This document shows, piece after piece, positions 44,879 to 52,752 of a stretch of 64,000 nucleotides of DNA (the first letter of the stretch is position 1; the number at the start of each line of letters is the position of its first letter). The notes under the pieces are model-generated. The model searched no databases and had not been told where the DNA came from. It saw only the letters and a program-made list of their open reading frames with translations. Source of the DNA: JALORV01 sp035429805. Lineage in GTDB: Bacteria > Pseudomonadota > Gammaproteobacteria > Burkholderiales > Burkholderiaceae_F. The stretch is taken from NCBI GenBank assembly GCA_035429805.1, contig DAOMFL010000001.1, positions 62,001 to 126,000 of the forward strand. The letters run 5' to 3'. The position numbers were made by a program, and so were the translations under genes.

Positions 44879-46012
44879 ATGAGTTTCACTCGCAGAGAAG
44901 TTCTGCAGGCTTCGGCGTCGCTCGCCGCCATGACGGCGATCCCGCGAGCCCTGGCCCAGGCACCGATCGAAGATGAGCTCTCGCTGATCACCCCGGTCTC
45001 GAAGTTCATCCACGATGCGGCGCTGGCCGAGTTCGCGAAGTACGCCAAGGAGAAATGGGGCATCACTGTGAAGGTCAATGCGCTGGCGGCTGGAACCCCG
45101 GTGGCGTACGGACGCATCGTCGAGTGGAAGGGCCGGCCCGAGGTCGACATCTTCTGGGGCGGAGAGAGCGCGCTGTTCGACAAGCTGGCCGATCAGAAAC
45201 TGGTCGCGCCGCTGGCGCTGCCGAAGGATGTCCTTGACTCCGTGCCAGCCTCGATCGGCAAGCCGAAGCCTATTTACCTGAAGGACCCGAAGTCCTTCTG
45301 GATCGGCACGGCGCTGGAGCCGTACGGGCTGGTCTACCACCCGACGCTGCTCAAGCGCTACGGCGTGCCGGAACTGAAGGACTGGGACGATCTGCTGAAC
45401 CCGAAGCTCAAGGGCTACATCGCGCAATGCGCGCCGACACGCTCGTCGAGCAGCCATGCGACGTACGAAGTGATCCTTCAGCTCTACGGCGATGCCAAGG
45501 GCTGGGAGTGGCTGCAGCGGCTTGCCGCCAACACCGGGATCTTCACTGCGCGCAGCCGTGACGTGCCATCAGTCGTTGCCAAGGGCGAGTTCGCCGCCGG
45601 TTTCGCGGTGCCCAGCTACATGGCGTTCGAAGAGCGCCTGGCCGGCTACGACATCCGCTATGTGGCGCCACCGACCGCGTGGATCACGCCCGAGCCGATG
45701 GCGGTTCTGGCCGGCTGCAAGCACCCGCGTGCCGCGCAGGCCTTCGTCGAGTTCCTGCTGACCGAACGAGGCCAGCGCATCTTCATGGAACGGGGCCTCT
45801 TCCCGCTGACGCCGAAGTACCGCGTGCAGGGAGCACCCGGTTCGGACGCCGAGAAGGCCGTCGAGTTCACAGGCGGCGTGCGTTCGTACTTCGACCGTGA
45901 AGTCCGCAACATCTACGACGACGACAAAGCGCAGGGCCGCTACGAGCAGGTCAACGAGCAGTACCGCAAGGACATCGAGGCGGTCTGGGATCAGCTGAAG
46001 AAGAAGTACTGA
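44879..46012 (+). CDS. ABC transporter periplasmic binding protein (Fe3+/polyamine/phosphonate type)
   Basis: 377 residues. A twin-arginine-like signal (FTRREVLQASASLAAMTAIPRALAQ, in parts) precedes a type II binding fold with ISPVSKF-type opening (LITPVSKFIHDAALAEFAKYA), PEVDIFWGGESALFDKL, WIGTALEPYGLVYHP and AWITPEPMAVLAGCKHPRAAQAFVEF. This is the AfuA/FbpA/PotD-like group that binds iron or small organic ligands. CCAGGAGA precedes the ATG at 44879. It is the first gene of a three-gene importer. Confidence 0.85.
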   Translation: MSFTRREVLQASASLAAMTAIPRALAQAPIEDELSLITPVSKFIHDAALAEFAKYAKEKWGITVKVNALAAGTPVAYGRIVEWKGRPEVDIFWGGESALFDKLADQKLVAPLALPKDVLDSVPASIGKPKPIYLKDPKSFWIGTALEPYGLVYHPTLLKRYGVPELKDWDDLLNPKLKGYIAQCAPTRSSSSHATYEVILQLYGDAKGWEWLQRLAANTGIFTARSRDVPSVVAKGEFAAGFAVPSYMAFEERLAGYDIRYVAPPTAWITPEPMAVLAGCKHPRAAQAFVEFLLTERGQRIFMERGLFPLTPKYRVQGAPGSDAEKAVEFTGGVRSYFDREVRNIYDDDKAQGRYEQVNEQYRKDIEAVWDQLKKKY

Positions 46013-46057
46013 CGCGGGCGCAGAACGCACACGACCGGAACAGCGGGGAGGAACGCC

Positions 46058-47131
46058 GTGCGCATCGCCGTGCAGAACATCACCAAGCGCTTCGGTGCGA
46101 TGGCGGCGGCCAACGATGTCACGCTGACGGTTGAGGAGGGTGAACTCTTCACGCTGCTCGGCCCGTCGGGCTGCGGCAAGACCACGCTGCTGCGGCTGAT
46201 CGCCGGCTTCTACGCGCCGGACGCGGGCGAGATCCGGTTCGACGACCGCCGGATCAACGAGGTCCCGCCGCACGAGCGCGGAATCGGCATGGTGTTCCAG
46301 AACTACGCGCTGTGGCCGCACATGACGGTGGCCGAGAACATCGGCTACGGCCTCAAGCTGCGCAAGGTCGCGAGCAGCGAACTCGGCGAGCGCGTGCGGG
46401 CGGTGCTGGAGAAGGTCAAGCTCGGCGGGCTCGACAAGCGCTTTCCGGGCCAGTTGTCGGGCGGCCAGCAGCAGCGTGTGGCGCTCGCGCGCGCGCTGGT
46501 ACTCAATCCGGAGATCCTGCTGCTCGACGAGCCGCTTTCCAACCTGGACGCGAAGATCCGCGTCCAGGTGCGCGCCGAGATCCGCAAGCTGCAGAAGGAA
46601 CTGGGCATCACGACGATCTACGTCACGCACGACCAGGAAGAGGCGCTGACGCTGTCGGACCGCATCGCGGTGTTCGACAAGGGCCGGCTGCTCGAGGTCG
46701 GTCCGCCCAAGACGCTGTACGAGATCCCGAAGACACGCTTCGTAGCCGACTTCATCGGCATCAACAACCAGATCGAAGGCACCGTCACCGCGGTCGATCC
46801 GGATCGCAGGGTCATCCGCGCGCGCTCGGCGCTCGGCGAGTGGTCGGCGACCTGCGCCGAAGCGCTGGCAGCGGGAAGCACCTGCGTGCTGTGCATACGG
46901 CCGGAGAACATCGATCTCGATGGATCCGGCGACGCTGAGGTGAACGCTGTGACGGGTCAGATCACCTTCGCCGCCTATCTCGGCAACACGCTGCGCTACG
47001 ACGTCGACCTCGGCCAGGGCGCGGTGTTCAAGGTCGACATCCGCGACCCGTGGCATCACGTGCCGCTGGCAGCGGGCGCACGGGTAAGGCTGGCATTCCC
47101 GGCCGGTGTCACTGTCGCGATCGCCGGCTGA
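46058..47131 (+). CDS. ABC transporter ATP-binding protein (FbpC/PotA type)
   Basis: 357 residues from a GTG start preceded by GGGGAGGA. Walker A GPSGCGKTTLLRLIAGF, the signature LSGGQQQRVALARALV, Walker B LLLDEPLSNLDA and YVTHDQEEALTL are all canonical. The C-terminal 110 residues form a TOBE-type beta domain (CIRPENIDLD). It energises the permease encoded next. Confidence 0.92.
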   Translation: MRIAVQNITKRFGAMAAANDVTLTVEEGELFTLLGPSGCGKTTLLRLIAGFYAPDAGEIRFDDRRINEVPPHERGIGMVFQNYALWPHMTVAENIGYGLKLRKVASSELGERVRAVLEKVKLGGLDKRFPGQLSGGQQQRVALARALVLNPEILLLDEPLSNLDAKIRVQVRAEIRKLQKELGITTIYVTHDQEEALTLSDRIAVFDKGRLLEVGPPKTLYEIPKTRFVADFIGINNQIEGTVTAVDPDRRVIRARSALGEWSATCAEALAAGSTCVLCIRPENIDLDGSGDAEVNAVTGQITFAAYLGNTLRYDVDLGQGAVFKVDIRDPWHHVPLAAGARVRLAFPAGVTVAIAG

Positions 47132-47139
47132 AGCGCGCA

Positions 47140-48840
47140 ATGGCCGCGGCCAGTCTTCCGTCGTTCCGCATCCCACGCGTGAATCCGCTTGCCGCGGCAG
47201 GCTGGGCCGCGATCTGGGCATTTCTGCTGCTGTTCGTGCTCTTTCCGCTGACGCGGATCTTCTACGACGCGTTCACGACCGAGGCTGGCACCTTCACGAT
47301 CGACAACTTCGTCGGGTTCTTCACCGACCGCTACTACCTGCGCTCGCTCTGGAAGTCGCTTCTGCTCGGCGTGCTGGCGGTGATCACGACATCGATCCTC
47401 GGCATCGCGGTCGCTGTACTGCTGCTGCGGTACGAGTTTCCGGGGCGCAACCTGTTTTCCTACCTGACGATGCTGCCGCTGATCATGCCGCCGCTGGTCG
47501 GCGTGCTCGGCTTCGTCTTCATCCTGGGCCGGGCAGGTACCGTCAACGTGGTGCTGCAGGACACCTTCGGACTCGAGCACCCGATCAACTTCATGTACGG
47601 GCTGCAGGGCGTGCTGCTGGTGGAGACGCTGCACCTGTTTCCGATGATCACGCTCTCGATCCTTGATGCGCTGACCAAGGTCGATCCGACGTTGGAGGAG
47701 GCCGCGCAGGGCATGGGCGCGAAGGGCTGGCGCCGCTTCCGCGACATCACGCTGCCGCTCACGACGCCGGGCTATGTGTCCGGCGCCCTGCTGGTGTTCA
47801 TCTGGACGTTTGCCGACTTCATCACTCCGCTGGTGCTCGGCGTGCAGGACCTGCTCGCGCCGCAGGCCTATCTGAACATCGTCCAGTTCATCGACCGGCG
47901 CCTGTTCCGCATGGGAATCGTGATCTCGGCGCTGCTCGTGCTGCTCGCGATCGTCTTCGTGATCGCAGCGCGGCAGTACGTCGCCATCAAGGATTACAGC
48001 TCGCTCTCCTACACCAAGGTCGAACGGCGGCACCTTGCGCCGGGCAAGCGCTGGCTCGCGGTGAGCTTCCTGTCGGCGCTGATGTTCATCTCGTTCCTGC
48101 CGCACATCGGCGTCACGCTCGCCGCGTTCGGCCGCGGCTGGTCGCTGACGCCGTTCCCGGTCGAGTACACCACCGCCTTCTTCACGCGGGTCAGCATCGA
48201 GACGCCGAAGTTCATCCTGAACTCGTTCCTGTACTGCGGGCTGGCGGTGGTGATCTGCCTTATCGTCGGCGTACCGATGGCCTGGGTCCTGAGTCGCACG
48301 AAAGCGCCGGGCAACGCCCTATTGGACGCGCTGACGACGCTGATCCTCGCGATCCCCGGTACCGCGATCGGCATCGCCTACATCCGCGCGTTCCACGTTC
48401 CGCTGCCGCTGCTCGGGATCCCGCTTACGAGCGTCTGGATCATCATTCCGCTGGTACTCGCCGTGCGGCGGCTGCCGTACACGGTCCGCGGCAGCTATTC
48501 GTCGCTGCTGCTCGTCCACAAGTCGATGGAGGAGGCGGCGGAGAACGTCGGCGCCACCAAGGTGCGCACCTTCCGCGACATCACCGTGCCGCTGGTCTGG
48601 AAAGGCATCCTGGTCGGCGCGCTGTTCTCATTCATCACGTCGCTGCAGGAGGCCTCGGCGGTCGTCTTCCTGACGCTCGGCGGCTGGGAGACGATTCCGT
48701 TCGGCATCTTCACCTTCTACATCGCCGGCTCGCAGAACGAGGCCGCTGCGCTCGGCTTCATCCTGATCGTTGTCGCGGCGATCAGCCTCGCTGCGATCAA
48801 TCGGCTCGCGGGCACAAAAGTCGGCGGGCTGTTCGGCTAG
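47140..48840 (+). CDS. ABC transporter permease, fused two-module type (FbpB/AfuB)
   Basis: 566 residues containing two six-helix permease modules in one chain. Each has an EAA coupling loop: EEAAQGMGAKGWRRFRDITLPL in the first and EEAAENVGATKVRTFRDITVPL in the second (longest conserved parts EEAA..GA and FRDIT.PL). This duplicated arrangement is typical of ferric-iron and 2-aminoethylphosphonate-type importers. The start at 47140 is 8 bases after the ATPase gene's stop. Confidence 0.9.
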   Translation: MAAASLPSFRIPRVNPLAAAGWAAIWAFLLLFVLFPLTRIFYDAFTTEAGTFTIDNFVGFFTDRYYLRSLWKSLLLGVLAVITTSILGIAVAVLLLRYEFPGRNLFSYLTMLPLIMPPLVGVLGFVFILGRAGTVNVVLQDTFGLEHPINFMYGLQGVLLVETLHLFPMITLSILDALTKVDPTLEEAAQGMGAKGWRRFRDITLPLTTPGYVSGALLVFIWTFADFITPLVLGVQDLLAPQAYLNIVQFIDRRLFRMGIVISALLVLLAIVFVIAARQYVAIKDYSSLSYTKVERRHLAPGKRWLAVSFLSALMFISFLPHIGVTLAAFGRGWSLTPFPVEYTTAFFTRVSIETPKFILNSFLYCGLAVVICLIVGVPMAWVLSRTKAPGNALLDALTTLILAIPGTAIGIAYIRAFHVPLPLLGIPLTSVWIIIPLVLAVRRLPYTVRGSYSSLLLVHKSMEEAAENVGATKVRTFRDITVPLVWKGILVGALFSFITSLQEASAVVFLTLGGWETIPFGIFTFYIAGSQNEAAALGFILIVVAAISLAAINRLAGTKVGGLFG

Positions 48841-48920
48841 CGCGGCCCCCTGGCCCTGGACAACGATTCACGGCGGGCGCAGGATCGCGGCCCGCGTCCA
48901 CGACGAAGCGTCAAGGTGCA

Positions 48921-49290
48921 ATGACGACCCAGTACTACGCTGCGGCCAGCCTCGACGGCTTCATCGCGACCGAGGAAGATTCGCTCGAGTGGCTCTTTCC
49001 GCTAGGTGATGTGGCCGAGACGAGCTATCCGGACTTCATCGCGGAGGTCGGAGCGCTTGCGATGGGCGCCGCCACCTACGAGTGGATGCTGCGCCATGTC
49101 GTGAAGCTCGATTCGCCGGAGCGCGGGCCCTGGCCCTATGACGTGCCGNNNNNNNNNNNNNNNNNNNNNNNNNNNNNNNNNNNNNNNNNNNNNNNNNNNN
49201 NNNNNNNNNNNNNNNNNNNNNNNNNNNNNNNNNNNNNNNNNNNNNNNNTTCGCCGAACTCCGCTACAAAGTGCCGCGCGCTCGAAGTTGA
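48921..49290 (+). CDS. dihydrofolate reductase/RibD C-terminal-family protein, interrupted by the assembly gap
   Basis: 76 codons before the gap read MTTQYYAAASLDGFIATEEDSL and GALAMGAATYEWML, the usual start of DHFR-like (RibD_C) proteins. The first bases after the gap continue in an open frame ending FAELRYKVPRARS and a stop at 49288-49290, which resembles the last beta strand of the family. Homologues have about 180-190 residues, so the true missing stretch is probably a few hundred bases; the run of 100 N is likely a placeholder. Confidence 0.65.
49149..49248. other. assembly gap (100 N)
   Basis: Exactly 100 undetermined bases, the conventional value for a scaffold gap of unknown length. 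The adjoining sequence on the right is rich in hairpins. Confidence 0.99.
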
Positions 49291-49706
49291 TGGGGAAGCG
49301 GATAGCGGCAGTCGGCCACCTTCCGTCACTCTCGTCCGACGGACTGACTTCATCTCCGATGAGCTTTGTTCCTCAGGATCGGATTGAGCGCGAAGAACAA
49401 AGTCCGTCGGAGTCGGCGCCCGCAACGCCTTGATTCACTGAGGCGGCCTTGCCGAGAGAAAGTCCTTCGGACTCACTCGATCGGCAGATCGCGTTAAGGC
49501 TTGTCCAACGCCTGCCCTCGCACCTCACCATGCGCCCTCTTGCCTCGACTCACGGGCAGACGTCGGACAAACCTTAACTAACTCAGACCAGGCTCGCTTC
49601 GCGTCGACACCCGGAATCCGACGACGCTTCGATTTGAGTAGTCAGGAGTCCTGACGGAACTTTCACCACTACAGACTGCCGGGTGCCCCGGTCGCGGAAG
49701 CGGGTC
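49291..49706. repeat. hairpin-dense, lower-GC non-coding region after the gap
   Basis: About 415 bp with no credible gene and roughly 58 % G+C by hand count over 49321-49680, below its neighbours. Structures in order: TCCGACGGACT (49335-49345) pairs with AGTCCGTCGGA (49401-49411), with CTTTGTTC/GAACAAAG nested inside; TGCCGAGAG...TCGGCA hairpin with GTCC-TTC-GGAC tip (49450-49486); a 25-bp inverted repeat with three mismatches (49493-49517 and 49554-49578); and the palindrome GTCAGGA-G-TCCTGAC (49641-49655). Confidence 0.6.
49493..49578. repeat. 86-bp imperfect inverted repeat, weakly attC-like
   Basis: The arms match at 22 of 25 positions around a 36-base centre. The left arm contains GTCCAAC, which fits the RYYYAAC attC core. 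The right arm has GTCGGAC where GTTRRRY is expected, so one key base is wrong and no extrahelical base is apparent. Confidence 0.35.
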
Positions 49707-50027
49707 TCAGTGCTTGCCCACCGCCCCAATCTCATTCTTCAGATCCGTCACCGCGCGGTCGATCGCGGCTTGCGCGCCGGCCTCACCCAATACGTCGGCC
49801 GCGCGGTCGCGCAAGAGGTAGTGCGCCTTCAGCAGCGTGTGCAGTTTCTCGAACGCGAGCGGATTGCTGTGCGTGCAGACGCCGGCATCGTTCTCGAGCA
49901 CTCGCCTCAGCTGCGCGCGATCGAGGATGTCGATGCCGCACAATGACGCCATCCTGCCGATCTCGCGGTCCACTCCGCTGAACTGCTGCTGCCACAGGTC
50001 GTCGCGGCTGCCTGGTTCGACGCTCAT
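49707..50027 (-). CDS. small helical protein of unknown function (106 residues)
   Basis: Not recognised. MSVEPGSRDDLWQQQFSGVDREIGRM is followed by DRAQLRRVLENDAGVCTHSNPLAFEKLHTLLKAHYLL (in parts) and ends AVTDLKNEIGAVGKH. It is predicted soluble and all-helical with two cysteines. GAGAGG lies about 5 bases before the ATG at 50027; the ORF extends to 50057. Divergent from the efflux gene. Confidence 0.58.
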   Translation of the reverse strand: MSVEPGSRDDLWQQQFSGVDREIGRMASLCGIDILDRAQLRRVLENDAGVCTHSNPLAFEKLHTLLKAHYLLRDRAADVLGEAGAQAAIDRAVTDLKNEIGAVGKH

Positions 50028-50119
50028 GATGCCTCTCCGGTCATCGACTCGTTCCAATGTATCGGGGCCGGTCTGTCCGGTTCTGCGCTGGGTCAGGCGG
50101 GGCGGTACATTCGCCGGCG

Positions 50120-51373
50120 GTGAATCGCACGCACTCCGACCCGACGCCTGCCCTCCCCGCCAACACGCCGCCCCTGGTGGCCGGTTCGCTGGCGGCTACG
50201 ACGTGGCTGGTGGCGGGCCTGTCGATGTTCCAGCCGCTATCGACCGATCTGTACCTGCCGACGCTGCCGGGCATCGCGTCCGACTTCCAGGCCACAGCCG
50301 CCGGCGTGCAGTGGACGCTCTCCGCGTTCATTGCCGCATTCGGGATCTGGCAACTCGTCGTCGGTCCGGTTTCGGACCGGTTCGGCCGCCGCCCGATCAT
50401 TCTGGCCGGCGCCGGCACCTATGCGCTCGCCAGCGCCCTCTGCGCCGCGGCGCCATCTCTCGGCATCCTCATCCTTGGTCGAGTACTGCAGGCGATCGGT
50501 GCCTGCACCTGCCTCGTCGGCGCGCGCGGCATGGTGCGCGATCTCTTCCGCCCTGCGGCCGGAGCGCGGCTGCTGGCCAGCGCCGCGGGGCTGATGAGCC
50601 TCGCGCCGCTCATCGGGCCTACAGTCGGCGCGCGCCTCTACGAAGCCTACGGCTGGCGTTCGTCGTTCATCGCCGTGACGGTCTTTGCCCTGGCCATGCT
50701 CGGCGCGACCGCGCTGACGCTGCGCGAGACGCACCTGCGTCCGGATCCGCGCGCGTTGAGTCTGCGCCCGATGCTCCGGACCTATGCCGCAGTGCTTCGT
50801 TCACCGGCATTTCGCGCCTACACGCTGGCCGCCACAGCCACCTACGCAGGCCTGTTCGCGTTCATCTCGGGATCGTCGTTCGTGCTGATCCGCGTGCTCG
50901 GACTTTCGACGACGCAGTTCGCGCTGTCCTTTTCGACGATGGTTGCCGGCTATCTCGTCGGCACGCTGATCTGCCGCCGGCTCGTCCATCGCGGCCTGCA
51001 GCACGTGATCCAGGCCGGAGCGCTGCTGCAGTTCGCGGCCGGCGCCACGCTGGCGGCCGCTGCCCTTGCAGGGTGGCACGTCACCGCAGCCATCGTGGTG
51101 CCGATGTTCGCGTTCGGCGTCTCGCACGGGCTGGTCCAGGCGCCCGCCCAGGCCGGTGCAGTGGCTCCGTTCCGGCACGCCGCCGGAGCCGCGGCGGCCC
51201 TGCTCGGCTTCCTGATGATGGGCTGCGCCGCCGCGGTCGGTGTCTGGATCGGCGCGAGCTACAACGGCACCGTGTACCCGCTCACGCTGACGATCGCCGC
51301 CTGTTCGGTCGTGACGGCGACGGCCGCGTTCACGCTGGTTCGCCGGCATGGCGATGTCTCGCACCATGACTGA
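50120..51373 (+). CDS. Bcr/CflA-family drug-resistance MFS transporter
   Basis: 417 residues from a GTG; the exact start is uncertain because the ORF is open upstream to 50057. Twelve hydrophobic segments are visible. LSTDLYLPTLPGIASDF is the Bcr/CflA hallmark in helix 1, and GPVSDRFGRRPIIL is MFS motif A. RGMVRDLF and GPTVGARLYEAYGWRSSF follow as in the family. Probably a proton-driven exporter of small antibiotics or metabolites. The stop overlaps the start of miaA. Confidence 0.86.
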   Translation: MNRTHSDPTPALPANTPPLVAGSLAATTWLVAGLSMFQPLSTDLYLPTLPGIASDFQATAAGVQWTLSAFIAAFGIWQLVVGPVSDRFGRRPIILAGAGTYALASALCAAAPSLGILILGRVLQAIGACTCLVGARGMVRDLFRPAAGARLLASAAGLMSLAPLIGPTVGARLYEAYGWRSSFIAVTVFALAMLGATALTLRETHLRPDPRALSLRPMLRTYAAVLRSPAFRAYTLAATATYAGLFAFISGSSFVLIRVLGLSTTQFALSFSTMVAGYLVGTLICRRLVHRGLQHVIQAGALLQFAAGATLAAAALAGWHVTAAIVVPMFAFGVSHGLVQAPAQAGAVAPFRHAAGAAAALLGFLMMGCAAAVGVWIGASYNGTVYPLTLTIAACSVVTATAAFTLVRRHGDVSHHD

Positions 51374-52289
51374 CGGTCTGCTGCTGCTGGGGCCGACCGG
51401 AAGCGGCAAGAGCGCGCTGGCGCTCGAAGTGGCGCAGCGTCGGCCGGTGGAGATCATCAGCGTCGATTCGGCGCAGGTCTATCGCGGCCTCGACATCGGT
51501 TCGGCGAAGCCTTCGCCAGCCGAGCGCGCCGCGGTGCCCCACCACCTGATCGACATCCGCGATCCCACCGAGCGTTACTCGGCCGCCGACTTTGTGCGCG
51601 ATGCGGTGGCCGCGATTGCCGGCGTGCGCGGCCGCGGGAAGTTGCCGCTGCTGGTCGGCGGCACGATGCTGTACGCGAAGGCACTGCGTGACGGACTGTC
51701 GGAACTTCCCCCGGCCGATGCGTCGGTTCGCGCGGCAATCGACGCTCAAGCGCGGCAACTCGGCTGGCCGGCGCTGCACGCGCGGCTCGCGACGCTCGAC
51801 CCCGCCACTGCCGCACGCCTGTCGCCGAACGACTCGCAGCGCATCCAGCGGGCGCTCGAGGTGATCGAGGTATCAGGGCGGCCGATGTCGGCCCTGCTCA
51901 CGCAGCCGGCGAGCAGGCGACCGCGCCTCGATGTCGTGGCGCTGATCCCGGCGGACCGCGGGGAATTGCATCGCCGCCTCGAGCAGCGCTTCGACGCAAT
52001 GCTCGCACGCGGCTTCCTCGACGAGGTCCGGGCACTGCGGCAGCGTGGCGATCTCACGGCGGATCTGCCGTCGATGCGCAGCGTCGGCTACCGGCAGGCC
52101 TGGGCGTACCTGGACGGTCACGGCTCGCATGCCGAATTTCGCGCCGCGGCTATTGCGGCGACGCGCCGGCTTGCCAAACGCCAGCTCACCTGGCTGCGCT
52201 CGCTCGCCGTCGACGTCAGCATCGATGCGCCGGATGGAAGCGCGGCCGACCTCGTCGTGCGGCGGCTCGACGCCATCGACTCCGGATAA
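51366..52289 (+). CDS. miaA: tRNA dimethylallyltransferase MiaA
   Basis: 307 residues from the ATG at 51366; an in-frame ATG at 51348 would add six. P-loop LLLGPTGSGKSALALEVA, then IISVDSAQVYRGLDIGSAKPS, VPHHLIDIRDPTERYSAADF, VGGTMLYAKAL and RSVGYRQAWAYLDG. It adds dimethylallyl to A37 of tRNAs reading UNN codons. The first codons overlap the MFS gene. Confidence 0.94.
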   Translation: MTDGLLLLGPTGSGKSALALEVAQRRPVEIISVDSAQVYRGLDIGSAKPSPAERAAVPHHLIDIRDPTERYSAADFVRDAVAAIAGVRGRGKLPLLVGGTMLYAKALRDGLSELPPADASVRAAIDAQARQLGWPALHARLATLDPATAARLSPNDSQRIQRALEVIEVSGRPMSALLTQPASRRPRLDVVALIPADRGELHRRLEQRFDAMLARGFLDEVRALRQRGDLTADLPSMRSVGYRQAWAYLDGHGSHAEFRAAAIAATRRLAKRQLTWLRSLAVDVSIDAPDGSAADLVVRRLDAIDSG

Positions 52290-52451
52290 CCGCATTGTCC
52301 CGTGACCCGCACTCTCCGCGCGAGCGAATCTTCGGCAAACCCGGCGCCGCAGAGTCCAAGGCGGCGCAGCGCAATATCGCGATGTACTGCGGTCAGCCCA
52401 CGCGCACACTGGCTCCGTGCTGCAGCTTCCTTTGCAGCGATGGGGGTCCAC

Positions 52452-52742
52452 ATGAAGCGAGGCTACTCTCAGCCCGCGCCGCCGCGCCGACCGGCCTTGC
52501 GCGCTGCCGCGGTGTTAGTTGTCGGGGTGTTCGCGGCGTTCGGCCTGAACCTCGGCCTGGACTTCCATGACCAGGCCCGGGTCGCCGATCCTTCGGTGTG
52601 GCCGACGTTGCACGAATCGGTGTTTCAGAGCGGCCAGCCGCCGTCGGCCGTTCCGGACCATGCGTTGCTGTCGGCGTCCGACATCGAACGTGCACTGCCG
52701 GTGCCGGCGCGCACGCTGCGCCTTGGGGATACCGCGTCGTAG
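52452..52742 (+). CDS. possible small membrane-anchored protein (96 residues)
   Basis: Not recognised. MKRGYSQPAPPRRPALRAAA is followed by a hydrophobic helix VLVVGVFAAFGLNLGLDF and a polar tail (ESVFQSGQPPSAVPDHALL...). Third-position G+C is high as expected for a real gene, and the basic-then-hydrophobic start suits an N-in membrane anchor. No clear ribosome site is present, and the ORF opens further upstream (52302) in low-complexity sequence, so it may not be real. Confidence 0.4.
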   Translation: MKRGYSQPAPPRRPALRAAAVLVVGVFAAFGLNLGLDFHDQARVADPSVWPTLHESVFQSGQPPSAVPDHALLSASDIERALPVPARTLRLGDTAS

Positions 52743-52752
52743 GGTCCGGCGC

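Noticed and set aside
45569..47221. 550-codon minus-strand ORF opposite the ABC binding protein and ATPase genes
   Set aside because: Antisense shadow of two clear genes.
49493..49578. Definite integron attC site
   Set aside because: The 3' core reads GTC rather than GTT and no extrahelical base or neighbouring cassette or integrase is seen; kept only as weakly attC-like.
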